Positions 1 to 10,130 of a stretch of DNA of 43,171 bases are shown one piece after another. Made by a program: the position numbers and the translations under genes. Numbering within the stretch: the stretch's first letter is position 1; every line of letters starts with the position of its first letter. The notes beneath the pieces were generated by a model, which saw only the letters and a program-made list of their open reading frames with translations, was not told the DNA's origin and did no database searches. The DNA comes from a virus, in IMG/VR virus record IMGVR_UViG_3300028800_000163, positions 1-43,171 of that record. The stretch is one strand, 5' to 3'.

Positions 1-1
1 A

Positions 2-2239
2 GCTGCTCCATGTATTCAGATTACAAACCAAGGATTGCAGGGTGCATCAGCAGTATCTGTAAACGGATCGATCTATGCCGGCCCTGGCGGTGGATCCCTC
101 AACTACATTCAACAGTACCAGGATGGCGCAGACACATGGCTTTCTAGAGCTGCAAGCAGCGTTCAGAAAGAAGACTATGGAGCTTTCGGACTTAACGGAA
201 CTGTCTATCAAGCTGGTAACGTAGCAAGCGGTCCAAGTACTCTCGTTGAGTCGTATAAATCATTCTCCTATTTCACTATGCCTTCGATGCTGAAGAGTGC
301 CAACCCCCCTTCTAGCATATTTGTAAGCGCAGCAATCGCTGCTCTAGCTACATCACTACATGCTGAACTAAGATCTGATGGGGACACCTGGCATGCGCTA
401 ACAGCTGGTTTGGACACAGCGCTAAAGACTGGCGAAGTCGCTAATACTAAGTTCTTGAATGCTCCTCTAAGTTACTTTGCTGGTGGCGCTAACAGTAGCT
501 CTATCGCTGTTCAGATCAACGAGTTGTTTAACGACAACTTGGCTACTTGGACTCAAAGAGCCAATATGACCACTGCTAGATACGGCGGTCTAGGTTTTCC
601 TATCGCTGGCAATGGATTAGTGTTCGGTGGAGCCAACACAGCTGGTACAAACTTAACCACTAATGAGAAGTACACAGAGATCACCGACACGTGGTCAACG
701 CGTACGAGCGGTATCACCGCAAGACATCTTAGTGTTTCTTGGTCTATCAAGGATATCGGCTATGCAGTTAATGGCGGCGGAATATCCGGCAACACAAACG
801 TAAACGAATCGTTTAACGACACAACCAATGCATGGACATCAAACGCTACCACGGCTACTGCTACTACTGGATCAACAGGTTCAGCACTCAATGATTTAGG
901 ATATATTTGCGGTGGGATTACGAGTACTGTACAAACAGCGGCGCTATATTACAATCCAATCACTAATGCATATACCACCATAACTAGTATGCCAGACAGA
1001 GAGTATGCAGGAACCTCATTTGCTGCCAATGGCTTCTTATATGTCGTAGGCGGCGATGATAGCTCAATCGGTAACGGTGCTGCTACAAACTCAACCTTTC
1101 AATACAATCAAAACACTAATGCATGGGCCACTCTTGCAACCATTGCTACAGCGACTATCTTTGCTAGTGCTACGATGGCTGCTGGAAATGGATACATCAA
1201 CGGTGGATCTACCAACGGCGTTAACGTCATCGCTTCTGCTCAAAGATACTCTACACTTGGAAACGTCTGGACAACCATCACTTCTATTCCTACCGCACTG
1301 GTAATGCCAACCGCTCACAGAGCTGGACCAGAACGTACGTATGATCTGCGTATCGGTGTTCCGGCTTATTATCCTGGCGTTGGACTCGGTGTATGGGTAA
1401 CTAAGGCAAACCTCAATACCGGTATCAATACCTCAGGATTTAACTTAAACGGTATCGGATATCACATCGGTTGGAACAACGGCGGAACTGGAACTGAGCA
1501 GTATAACTTGCCAGCAAACGTCTGGATCGTTAAGGGTGCAGTATCCGGTGGTACAGCAGTTGCTTATGTTCCTGGATGTTCCTTTCAAGGATTTGGTTGG
1601 AGATTTGGTGGTAACGGTAGTCCTGTATCACAAGCTACAGACCAATTCAACGATATCACTTATAGCTGGATTAACAAAGCTAACGTTCCTACTGCAGTGA
1701 ACTTGAACGGTTCTTCAACTCTAAACGGTTATGGCTACTCCATCGGCAGCAGCAACGCTCCTTCGACTCCGACTTATCAATACAATCCGTTGACAAATGC
1801 TTGGGCAACTAAGTCCAACGTCACTGCATCTGGCGGCGGAGGAAGTCTTAACCTTGATGCCTTGAATGGATACGTTTACTACTTAAATGGTAACTCAGCG
1901 TTCTATAGGTACAACGATTCGGCTGATTCATGGAGCACTCAGACTTCTTATCCGCTAGGTACAATTGACTATAATATGGGTTGCTCTTACAGAGGTCAGC
2001 TCTGGATTACTGGTGGATACAACGGCTCAACCGCTGTGACGATTGTCAACTCATATAGTGATTCCACTAAGATTTGGTCTGGAAGATCTAACATGAACAT
2101 CGCTAACTTTGCTGGCGGTTCTTTCAACTTAAACGGCGGTATCATGCAGGATGGCGGTGGTCAAAACCCAACGAATACACAGATGTTCGAAGGTAGCTTA
2201 ACGACCACTGTTCTTGGCGCAGCTTTGAGGGTTAGCTAA
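2..2239 (+). CDS. Giant kelch-repeat (beta-propeller) tail fibre protein, 5' end outside the window
   Basis: The frame is open from base 2 and has no start in the window, so only the C-terminal 745 residues are seen. They are built from kelch-like blades of about 45-50 residues: a GYxxGG turn, then a YN..TNxW strand. A linker with SDGDTW lies near nt 375, a second linker with DLRIGVPAYY near nt 1335, and the end is LGAALRVS. The two downstream proteins carry the same linkers at almost the same spacing, so these are paralogues. Such propellers are usual in carbohydrate- or protein-binding fibres; a host-recognition role is inferred. The stop TAA overlaps the next ATG by one base, which suggests translational coupling. 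Confidence 0.85.
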   Translation, partial: AAPCIQITNQGLQGASAVSVNGSIYAGPGGGSLNYIQQYQDGADTWLSRAASSVQKEDYGAFGLNGTVYQAGNVASGPSTLVESYKSFSYFTMPSMLKSANPPSSIFVSAAIAALATSLHAELRSDGDTWHALTAGLDTALKTGEVANTKFLNAPLSYFAGGANSSSIAVQINELFNDNLATWTQRANMTTARYGGLGFPIAGNGLVFGGANTAGTNLTTNEKYTEITDTWSTRTSGITARHLSVSWSIKDIGYAVNGGGISGNTNVNESFNDTTNAWTSNATTATATTGSTGSALNDLGYICGGITSTVQTAALYYNPITNAYTTITSMPDREYAGTSFAANGFLYVVGGDDSSIGNGAATNSTFQYNQNTNAWATLATIATATIFASATMAAGNGYINGGSTNGVNVIASAQRYSTLGNVWTTITSIPTALVMPTAHRAGPERTYDLRIGVPAYYPGVGLGVWVTKANLNTGINTSGFNLNGIGYHIGWNNGGTGTEQYNLPANVWIVKGAVSGGTAVAYVPGCSFQGFGWRFGGNGSPVSQATDQFNDITYSWINKANVPTAVNLNGSSTLNGYGYSIGSSNAPSTPTYQYNPLTNAWATKSNVTASGGGGSLNLDALNGYVYYLNGNSAFYRYNDSADSWSTQTSYPLGTIDYNMGCSYRGQLWITGGYNGSTAVTIVNSYSDSTKIWSGRSNMNIANFAGGSFNLNGGIMQDGGGQNPTNTQMFEGSLTTTVLGAALRVS

Positions 2240-5200
2240 TGAGCACTTATTTTAAACTAGGAGCGCTAGTAGAAGGGGTTAACACCACTGCAACAGCAGC
2301 TGGTATTACTACCCTTACCGCTTCAGATAAGACTGTTCAGCAATTCACTGGTGTTCTTACTCAATCTGTAGTTCTTCCAGATGCGACTACCGTTCCTATC
2401 GGCAGACGTTTCGATATCGACAATAGATCGACTGGTATCGTTGCTGTTAGTGCTAATGGCGGATCATTGATCGGTAACGTTGCAGCCAACTATCAATTAA
2501 CATTCCTATCTACCTCAAACAGTACTGCTGGCGGCGCATGGATCATTGCTAACGCAACCGGCGTTCCTGGTGGTGCAGGTCTTGTATCTAATGCTAACGA
2601 ACTCAAGATGCTTCAAGCTCTTGCTTCAGGACTAAACTACAACGATGGAACGATTGTATCCAAGTCAGCGTTAGTTGCTAACCCAGAAGAAGCTGGCGGT
2701 GACTATGCACTAGCGCGTACCTCCCTTCCTGTAGCTAAATCTCTTGGCTTTCCTTTCGTAATAGGCGGATATTTATTTTTCACTTACGGAACAGGTCCTA
2801 GTACTCCAGTTGCTACAAACTATAGATATGACCAAGATAATAACTATTGGATCATAAAAACGTCCGATTCAGTTAGTCGTCAACAAGGAACTGGCTGGAC
2901 GGATGGAAACTTAGGATACGCGTGCGGTGGTTTTGATGGTACTAATGCTCTAGCTACAGTGAGAAATTACAATCCTGTAACAGATTCTTGGGCAGCATCT
3001 GCTAGCTTAAACACTGCAAGAACTAACGTCGCAGGTTGGTATTCTGGGGCTTATGGTTATGCAGCTACCGGATCCCTCACCAGCGGTACTTCAAGTCCAA
3101 TTACTGAAGTATACACTATTGCACTAAATGCTTGGGTAACTAGATTATCGGCTTTCTTAGACACTGCTACACACTCAATAGAGGGTGTGTTTCACAATAA
3201 GTACGGCTACATCATCGGTGGAGATGCTGCATCCTCAACACCAACCAATGCATTCCGCAGGTTTGACGAGCTTCTTACTTCATACACTAATCAGTCTCTT
3301 CCTACGACCGCTAGACGCTATCCAGCTGGTGGTTCATGCAACGGGACATTAATGATGGCCGCTGGACAAGCTGCTGGTCCAACTGCCGTAGCCACTGTTG
3401 AAGAATATTCTGATGCAACAAACTCATGGCAAGTTAAGGGTTCGATAACGCAAGCGCGTTCGCAGTTGAGTGGTGGAAATAAAAATTTCAACAATTCAAT
3501 GTATGTTGTCGGTGGAAACAATCTCACTAGTGACTTAGCGACAGTTGATGAATATAGAAATTTCAACTGGTTTACCTTTGTCGGCGTTCGCCAATCTCCA
3601 ACACTCCCAACCTCTGTACTCCTAGCTGCTGGTGCAGCAGCCGTAGCATCTACTGTTGCAGCGCAGATCAGAACTGACGGCGATAACTGGAAGAGTGTCA
3701 CTGCCAACGATGCAACTACTATCTTGAGACAAGGTGAAACTCTTATCAACAAGTTTAGGGAAACTGGACTAGTTTACTCTTCTGGCGGCTTTAACAGCAG
3801 CACAGTTCAGGCTACAAACTTTCAGTTCAATGACTCTCAAAACGTATGGATCACCAAGGGTAACATGACCACTGCAAGAGGTGTTGGTGGTGGTTGGTCT
3901 CTTCAAGGAGTTGGATACGCTATTGCTGGCGTAGCCCCATCATTTCCTGCTACCACGTCAGTCGATAAATACAATGATCTCACTGATGTTTCAACTTCAG
4001 CTGCGGCTGTTCCAACAGCTTCCGCATATCTCCAAGGTTTCACAGCAGACGGTTTCGGCTTTGTGAACGGCGGGTCACCTGATGCTGGTCCTACAATCCT
4101 TAGTGTTAATCAAAAATACGATCCTACTGTAAATTCGTGGACTACAGTTACCAGTATGAACATCGTTAAATTTGGAGCCTTTGGTTTCAAGTTAGGCGGC
4201 GGCGGCTTTGCTTCAGGCGGTCGCGTTGGTACAAACACGGACACTACCGACAGCGAGTATTATAACAATCAGTTGAATACTTGGGTAACTAAAGGTTCTC
4301 TAGCAACGGCTAAGATGACCGGCGGAAGTACTGCTGGTTATGGTCTAAATGGTTACGGCTATGCTGCATGCGGACAGATCTCAACATCCGGTACTGCCAA
4401 TCATCAAAAGTACGACATTCAAGCAGACACTTGGACTAACAAGACATCAGCTATCACCTCCAGAGTGTCTCCTGGTTCTAACGTTGCTGGCGGATATGGT
4501 TTTACTTACGGCGGTGGCGCAGCTCTAACCGTGAACGAAAGATATAACGATACTCAGGATTCATGGCTAAGCATGACCGCTCTCCCTGTTGGAACGTCCA
4601 ATCAGCAGAGCATCAATGCTGGTTCATACCGTAATTATGACGTCCGCATTGGCCTCCCAGCCTACATTGCTGGAATCGGCGGCGGCACATGGACATACCA
4701 AACTTCACTTCTTACTTCCTCAACTGAAGTAGAAGTTGTAGAAGTTGGCGGAGCAATGTTAGCTAGAAACGGAACGTCAATCACTGAGTATGATTACTTG
4801 TTCAATACCAGCAGAACTGTCTTCACATATGGTTCTAATAGAAGTTACCCACATGTTTGGGGCTTAAACGGTATCATGTACTGCAGCGGTGGAGCTACCG
4901 GTGGTTCAGGTACAGACACTGGTGTTGGCGATAAGTTTGATCTGGTAACCAAAACATCTCTTACTATTGCAACGTCACCTAACGCAAACGGTGGCGGTGC
5001 TGGATCTGGGCTAAACGGTTATGGCTATAGACACAACGGTATTCAAACTAGCGTAACTGCAAATATCACTTTTTTTGAGAGATATGACCCAGTTGCCAAT
5101 TCATTTACGTCTCGTACAAACTCAGCGACACCAGGAGCTTTCCTTAGCGACGCAGTAATGCAAGGCTTTATCTACTCTCCTTGTGGCGGTGGTTCCGGCG

Positions 5201-5541
5201 GAAGCAACGGTAACTATAAATATGACGATGCTGCTGATTCTTTGTTGACATTAACAGTGGTACCATTTACTGGTGCTGCCGTAAGTCTTGGTTATTTCGA
5301 TGCTGCTAACACGTACAACATCTCATTGAACACCAACCATTATCAGTACAATGCTACGACCAATGCATTCAAAGCAGAACCTGTAGCACCTTGGGCTACA
5401 AACGGCGCTTATAACTCTTGGCACGGAAATACGAGAAACGGCACCTTCTTAGCTACAGACGGCACTACGGCATGGAATATATCTGAGTTCAAGACAAGTC
5501 TTGCAAGTATAATCCTAGGTATGACCTTGGAGGTCAAGTAA
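2239..5541 (+). CDS. Giant kelch-repeat tail fibre protein, paralogue 2
   Basis: 1100 residues. An N-terminal beta-rich domain (about 1-110) carries VVLPDATTVPIGRRFDIDN and a STGIVAV strand, a pattern typical of phage fibre and structural proteins. Three kelch propeller blocks follow, separated by a linker at about 437-485 (containing RTDGDNW) and one at about 797-820 (RNYDVRIGLPAY). The C-terminus is LGMTLEVK. There is no signal peptide or membrane segment. The start ATG overlaps the previous stop (TAATG) and has a GAGG-type ribosome site just upstream. Multi-propeller organisation and triplication suggest a host-binding fibre or several alternative fibres; this is inferred, not shown. Confidence 0.85.
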   Translation: MSTYFKLGALVEGVNTTATAAGITTLTASDKTVQQFTGVLTQSVVLPDATTVPIGRRFDIDNRSTGIVAVSANGGSLIGNVAANYQLTFLSTSNSTAGGAWIIANATGVPGGAGLVSNANELKMLQALASGLNYNDGTIVSKSALVANPEEAGGDYALARTSLPVAKSLGFPFVIGGYLFFTYGTGPSTPVATNYRYDQDNNYWIIKTSDSVSRQQGTGWTDGNLGYACGGFDGTNALATVRNYNPVTDSWAASASLNTARTNVAGWYSGAYGYAATGSLTSGTSSPITEVYTIALNAWVTRLSAFLDTATHSIEGVFHNKYGYIIGGDAASSTPTNAFRRFDELLTSYTNQSLPTTARRYPAGGSCNGTLMMAAGQAAGPTAVATVEEYSDATNSWQVKGSITQARSQLSGGNKNFNNSMYVVGGNNLTSDLATVDEYRNFNWFTFVGVRQSPTLPTSVLLAAGAAAVASTVAAQIRTDGDNWKSVTANDATTILRQGETLINKFRETGLVYSSGGFNSSTVQATNFQFNDSQNVWITKGNMTTARGVGGGWSLQGVGYAIAGVAPSFPATTSVDKYNDLTDVSTSAAAVPTASAYLQGFTADGFGFVNGGSPDAGPTILSVNQKYDPTVNSWTTVTSMNIVKFGAFGFKLGGGGFASGGRVGTNTDTTDSEYYNNQLNTWVTKGSLATAKMTGGSTAGYGLNGYGYAACGQISTSGTANHQKYDIQADTWTNKTSAITSRVSPGSNVAGGYGFTYGGGAALTVNERYNDTQDSWLSMTALPVGTSNQQSINAGSYRNYDVRIGLPAYIAGIGGGTWTYQTSLLTSSTEVEVVEVGGAMLARNGTSITEYDYLFNTSRTVFTYGSNRSYPHVWGLNGIMYCSGGATGGSGTDTGVGDKFDLVTKTSLTIATSPNANGGGAGSGLNGYGYRHNGIQTSVTANITFFERYDPVANSFTSRTNSATPGAFLSDAVMQGFIYSPCGGGSGGSNGNYKYDDAADSLLTLTVVPFTGAAVSLGYFDAANTYNISLNTNHYQYNATTNAFKAEPVAPWATNGAYNSWHGNTRNGTFLATDGTTAWNISEFKTSLASIILGMTLEVK

Positions 5542-8500
5542 ATGTTTTTTAAACAAGGAGCAATGATTGAGAGACTTCAGTCTACCGTCACCAGTGCCGG
5601 TACGCTCACCCTTATCAATACGTCTCAAAGCGTTCAGATCCTAACGGGTAGCCTGAATCATTCTGTAGTTCTCCCTAATGCCACAACTATGTCTGTTGGT
5701 GAAAGATTTGACGTAGTCAATCTCAGCACTGGCACGATCACTGTATTTGCCAACGATGGGACAACCATCCTAGGAACGGTACCTTCGTTACTTACTGTTC
5801 ACTTTAGACTAGTTGCTAACGGCACCACTAACGGAACATGGGATGTCTCTTCAGCTTCTTCAACTTCATCTGTCTCTGCTGCTGACCTAGCAACATTACA
5901 AGCTGCACAAGCTGGAAGCTTCAGTGGACAGTCTTCAGTTTTCGGTAGTCAATCTAAGCTTGTCACAGTTCATCCTGATCGTCTAAGCGGCGATTTCTGG
6001 GTATCTAAGAGCGGTTTGCTAACTGCATTAGAAGCCAACACTGGCATGGAACTCAATGGCTATGGCTATTCTGTTACAGGATTCGTGGGCGCTGGTGGTA
6101 CCAACAACAATCAACGTTATGACCAAGACAATAACTACTGGATCAATAGAGCTCTAGTCCCCGTCTCCACGTACGGCGGCTTTGCATTCCAATTTGCTGG
6201 CTTCGGATATTTCTTCGGAGTAAACGCTGCAGGTAATAACTGCGGAATGTATCAATACACTGATACGACAAATACATGGACTACTCAAACGGCTGAAGGA
6301 ACTACGACTAACGGTGTAGGTATCCAAGGCTTCGTTCTATCTGATGCACCTTACCTTGCCGGCGGCTTCAATACCAGCAACGGCGTTGTAGCAGAGTATG
6401 ACACAATTAACCTAGCATATCGCTACCGCGCATCGATGATTCCACAATCTTTCGGTGGCTGCTTCACTATCAATGACCTAGGATACGTAACAGGTGGTGG
6501 CAGACCCACGAACAGTAGCCCAACAACCTCTTCACAGAAGTACAATGCTTCGACCAATGCATGGTTGGATATCGCGCTTCTCCCAACGTCTGACCCAGCT
6601 TCATATGCATTTGCTGTCAACGGCCTTGGATATGAATTCGGTAATGCTAACGGTGCAGGAACTGTAGCTAACATCTCTCCTAAGCAGTATGTTGATTATG
6701 CCAATTACTGGACAGTAAAGAACGTCCCACCAAATGCTCGTGGTTACACCATGTACGGTAACCCAAGGATGAGTCTCAACGGCATTGGATACCTAATCGG
6801 TGGACCTAACACTTCTGGCACTGTTCAGACATGGGTTGACTCATACCGTAACTTTGCTTACGTCACTGTTCCTATCACGAAGAAGTCTGTGTTAAGTCCT
6901 AGTGCAATTACCGCTTACGTTGACGTCTATGCCTCTGTCAACAACAAGCTAACTAGCTTTCCTTCTGTAAGAGTCAGAACTGATGGGGACAACTGGAGAA
7001 ACATGTTGGGCAACGTTGCCTACTCGTTGCCTCTTGGAGACAACTCTATCTCTGCTAGATTTCAGCAAGCTCCAGGTCTTTATGTTGTAGGTGGAGGTAC
7101 ATCTAACAGTTCAGCATCGGACATAGCTACCAGTGAATTTTATGTCAGTTCGTTAGATACGTGGTATACCCGTGCATCGATGGCTACAGCACGTGGAGAT
7201 CAAGGAGCATTTCAGCTTAATGGTTTAGGCTATGTAATAGCTGGGCAAAACGCAAGTGGTACACCAGCAAATACTACTGAGCAATACAGTGATGTATTAA
7301 ATACCTTTACGACTAAAGCTACTACTACAACTACTGGTAGAAATCAAGGTCCATGTGCATTTGCTACTATAGGATACGGTTACATTGCGGGTGGCGATGG
7401 CGCGGCGACGATCTTATCGACAGAACAATACAATGATGTCGCTAATACCTGGACTACAAAGAGCAACATGGTATCGTCCCAAAACTCTGGTGCCATCTTC
7501 ACGCTACATGATTTTGGATTCATCGGTGCAGGGGATAACTCTGGTGGTAGAACGAACAACGCACAGCGTTACAATCCAATTACTGATGCATGGGCAAGCG
7601 TAACAAGCACTAATAGTAACCATGACACGTGCGCATCGTTCTCTATCGATGGATTTGGATATGGCGCATCTGGTTGGGCAGGATCGTTAAGCTCCACAGT
7701 TGAGCAGTACAACGACCAATTGAATTCATGGTCAAACGTCGCCAACGTAAACAGTGCTCGTGAAAGTTTGATCGGTTCAAGAGGAAGCATCAATGGGTTT
7801 GGATATGCCACTTGCGGCGACTTAAATCCAAGTGTTGTAAACACAAATGAACAGTATAACGTAGGCGCTAACGCTTGGACTACAAAGACCGGTACAAACA
7901 CCGCAAGGACTCAATTCCGCGGTGGCGGCACTATGACCGTCGGCAACGTTCATAACTATGAAGTTCAAGTTGGTATCGCAGCTCTCAACACGAGCTTCGG
8001 TGGAGAGATCTGGGTTACCAAGGCAAACCTCCCTGTAGCTACGCAAATCTATCTAGGTTTTAATGTCGGCGGTCAGGGATACGCTACTGGTGGATATGCA
8101 CCTAGTTTAGCTACCAACAATAGATTCGATGACGTTAACAACGTATGGTTATTGTCTGCCTCGCTTCCTCAAACCGTAGGCCACGGTTATGGATTAGCAT
8201 TGGGCGGTAAGGGTTATAGCATCGGCGGTGATAATGGTTCTGTGGGTATAGCTAACGTTTATGCCTTTGATCCAACTTTCAATTCATGGTTGAGTTTAGC
8301 TTCATTAGGTAGTGCTACCACATTTGGTTCCGCATTTTCACTAAATGGCTTTGGTTATTTGGCCGGTGGTAACACTGGGTCAATTGTTAGTACTTCATTC
8401 CAGTACAGTACTTCAACCAATTCTTGGACCAGTAAAGCTGCAATCGGTACAGTAATCGAAGGTGCACCATCTAAGTCTGCACAAGGATATGGTTATTTGA

Positions 8501-8889
8501 TATCTGGATACAACGGATCTATTGATGTCACCACGGTACAAAAATACAACGATGGTGCTAACGTTTGGACAACTGGTTCTGGGACAGTCAGTCAGCCAAG
8601 AGGTTTCGGGGGCGCAGAGCAAACAACTAAAGATAACATTCTATTTATGGGTGGAGTAAATACGGGCTCCACTAACTTCGCTAACATAGATGAGTATCAA
8701 CCTCTGATGGACCTATTTGTTGTAAAACAGCCATTCACAGCTAGACAGGGAGCTAACGGTTTCAGACTTGGAACTAACATCTTCGCTTGCGGTGGTAACG
8801 CTGGTAGTTCAATAGCTACAGTTGAAGAGTACACAACTAACTTCAGAGAAGCTATCCTTGGTCTCTCATTAGAAGTTACTGAAAGTTAA
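5542..8889 (+). CDS. Giant kelch-repeat tail fibre protein, paralogue 3
   Basis: 1115 residues with the same plan as its upstream neighbour. An N-terminal domain (1-115, with SVVLPNATTMSVGERFDVVN) is followed by propeller 1, the RTDGDNW linker near residue 478, propeller 2, a linker with HNYEVQVGIAALN near residue 803, propeller 3 and a C-terminus LGLSLEVTES. Blades show repeated LNGFGY..GG and NSWT/NTWT motifs. The ATG follows directly after the preceding TAA and has a strong GGAGG site 8 nt upstream. The three genes form one transcription unit and diverge mainly inside the blades, as expected for receptor-binding surfaces (inference). Confidence 0.85.
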   Translation: MFFKQGAMIERLQSTVTSAGTLTLINTSQSVQILTGSLNHSVVLPNATTMSVGERFDVVNLSTGTITVFANDGTTILGTVPSLLTVHFRLVANGTTNGTWDVSSASSTSSVSAADLATLQAAQAGSFSGQSSVFGSQSKLVTVHPDRLSGDFWVSKSGLLTALEANTGMELNGYGYSVTGFVGAGGTNNNQRYDQDNNYWINRALVPVSTYGGFAFQFAGFGYFFGVNAAGNNCGMYQYTDTTNTWTTQTAEGTTTNGVGIQGFVLSDAPYLAGGFNTSNGVVAEYDTINLAYRYRASMIPQSFGGCFTINDLGYVTGGGRPTNSSPTTSSQKYNASTNAWLDIALLPTSDPASYAFAVNGLGYEFGNANGAGTVANISPKQYVDYANYWTVKNVPPNARGYTMYGNPRMSLNGIGYLIGGPNTSGTVQTWVDSYRNFAYVTVPITKKSVLSPSAITAYVDVYASVNNKLTSFPSVRVRTDGDNWRNMLGNVAYSLPLGDNSISARFQQAPGLYVVGGGTSNSSASDIATSEFYVSSLDTWYTRASMATARGDQGAFQLNGLGYVIAGQNASGTPANTTEQYSDVLNTFTTKATTTTTGRNQGPCAFATIGYGYIAGGDGAATILSTEQYNDVANTWTTKSNMVSSQNSGAIFTLHDFGFIGAGDNSGGRTNNAQRYNPITDAWASVTSTNSNHDTCASFSIDGFGYGASGWAGSLSSTVEQYNDQLNSWSNVANVNSARESLIGSRGSINGFGYATCGDLNPSVVNTNEQYNVGANAWTTKTGTNTARTQFRGGGTMTVGNVHNYEVQVGIAALNTSFGGEIWVTKANLPVATQIYLGFNVGGQGYATGGYAPSLATNNRFDDVNNVWLLSASLPQTVGHGYGLALGGKGYSIGGDNGSVGIANVYAFDPTFNSWLSLASLGSATTFGSAFSLNGFGYLAGGNTGSIVSTSFQYSTSTNSWTSKAAIGTVIEGAPSKSAQGYGYLISGYNGSIDVTTVQKYNDGANVWTTGSGTVSQPRGFGGAEQTTKDNILFMGGVNTGSTNFANIDEYQPLMDLFVVKQPFTARQGANGFRLGTNIFACGGNAGSSIATVEEYTTNFREAILGLSLEVTES

Positions 8890-8898
8890 GAGGTAAGT

Positions 8899-9177
8899 AT
8901 GATTTACAGAGCAGCCAAAAACACAAATGGAGTTATAATTGCAATCGGTTCGGATGAGAGTCAGTCCGGTAACTATCCATCAGGTTCAGTTGACGGCAGC
9001 AATCTTGGCGTGTGGTGCTCATGGACGGACGACATTGCTAACTTGCCAAGTATAACTGCTCCAGTTGTTGGCTTAGATCCTACTATCCTGACACCACTTC
9101 GTTACAAAGAGAATGCTGGCGCTAACGGCCTTGAACTGCGCCCAGACGCAGACGTGGTTGCTAGTCCAAACGCTTAA
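8899..9177 (+). CDS. Small protein of unknown function downstream of the fibres
   Basis: 92 residues, acidic, no cysteine cluster or membrane segment. It begins MIYRAAKNTNGVIIAIG and ends DADVVASPNA. It lies 9 nt after the third fibre gene with an AGAGG ribosome site, so it is probably the last gene of the fibre operon. A fibre-associated or chaperone role is possible from position only. I do not recognise the family. Confidence 0.7.
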   Translation: MIYRAAKNTNGVIIAIGSDESQSGNYPSGSVDGSNLGVWCSWTDDIANLPSITAPVVGLDPTILTPLRYKENAGANGLELRPDADVVASPNA

Positions 9178-9285
9178 GGTTCAGGAGCATTGAGCTCCGA
9201 CCTTCTATGAGGTTGAGTGAGGTCTTCTTCCGTTGACCTTGACTCGCTCTTAGAAGTATAACCACCAAACGGAAGGAGACACCTA
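9178..9285 (+). promoter_or_regulatory. Structured intergenic region with a possible promoter
   Basis: Two hairpins can be drawn: GGAGC/GCTCC with loop ATTGA at 9184-9198, and a longer arm at 9215-9245 (GAGT..GGTC / GACC..ACTC). Neither is followed by a T run, so they are not classic terminators. A GTATAAC box at 9256-9262 resembles the GTATAAT boxes elsewhere in the window, and an AAGGAG ribosome site precedes the ATG at 9286. This looks like a transcript boundary. Confidence 0.4.
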
Positions 9286-10095
9286 ATGTCTAACAAGACA
9301 GACCTAAAAACAGTCCGCGCTGAGGACATCCTCAGGGCAGGCGTAGAAGAATCGTACAAGCAGATCATCAATGCAGACCAAGAACAGACGAGGGCCAGAG
9401 CGCAAGCACTTGCCATCCTTCCTGAAGCTGCAAAGACACAGATCGTAGAGGCTTCCCAGTACTCTAGCTACTTCCCAAATCCTATCACCAAGCCCTTCCA
9501 AAGGAAGTACATCTTGGCTAAGTTGGAGTTCCCTACCAAGGGATCTCAGCTTGCTCAGAGCATGACTGAGTTGAACGTCCGTATCGATAACCTGTTCACT
9601 GATGCCTACACGTTCAGGAAGACTGAACTTGAGGCTGAGATGCTTGCCGTCGAGATGGAAGAGAAGACTCAACAGCTGGACGAAAAGCATACCGACCTTC
9701 AGCATAAGAAGCTTCAGATCGAGATTGAGAAGCTTCGCTTAGAACAGCAGAATAAGATCTACTCGCTCAACAAAGTAAAGCTTGCAGCTATGGCTCGTTA
9801 CAACGAAGCCATGGGTTGGAAGGCTTGCGTTGAAGAGATCATGGGTGAGATGGGTGTTAAGTCTCTTGAAGAAGTAGACTTCAACCAAGTCCGTCTCGAT
9901 GAGATGGATGCGAAGATCAGAAAATGGGGCGAGTTGCACGCACAGGGTGCTCTTGAGCTCACACCGTCGAAGTTCCAAGCTATCGACTCCAATCAGGACG
10001 CCTTTGTCAAAGGTGTTCAAGAAGGCAGCGCCAAGCTTGAAGAAGCTAAGAAGATTCTTCAGCTCTCCGGCTCTGCTCCAAGAAATCAGAACTAA
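9286..10095 (+). CDS. Coiled-coil protein of unknown function
   Basis: 269 residues. The middle (about 110-175) is a long charged helix rich in E, K, Q and L (EAEMLAVEMEEKTQQL and onwards), predicted as a coiled coil. The ends look globular and there is no signal peptide or membrane segment. The start is set by AAGGAG upstream of the ATG. It lies between the fibre genes and a strong terminator, so a structural or assembly role is possible, but the sequence does not show one. Confidence 0.75.
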   Translation: MSNKTDLKTVRAEDILRAGVEESYKQIINADQEQTRARAQALAILPEAAKTQIVEASQYSSYFPNPITKPFQRKYILAKLEFPTKGSQLAQSMTELNVRIDNLFTDAYTFRKTELEAEMLAVEMEEKTQQLDEKHTDLQHKKLQIEIEKLRLEQQNKIYSLNKVKLAAMARYNEAMGWKACVEEIMGEMGVKSLEEVDFNQVRLDEMDAKIRKWGELHAQGALELTPSKFQAIDSNQDAFVKGVQEGSAKLEEAKKILQLSGSAPRNQN

Positions 10096-10106
10096 ATAGA
10101 ATTGAA

Positions 10107-10130
10107 GGGGAGACGAAAGTCTCCCCTTTT
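10107..10130 (+). terminator. Rho-independent terminator, probably bidirectional
   Basis: A perfect 8-bp stem GGGGAGAC/GTCTCCCC with a GAAA tetraloop (10107-10126) is followed by TTTT. It closes the plus-strand unit ending at 10095. On the minus strand the same stem follows the last gene of the convergent replication operon, with TTCAATT after it. Confidence 0.9.

Noticed and set aside
553-8622. Antisense open frames inside the fibre genes
   Set aside because: They mirror the repeat-rich, stop-poor composition of the sense frames, and their products have no domains or start signals.
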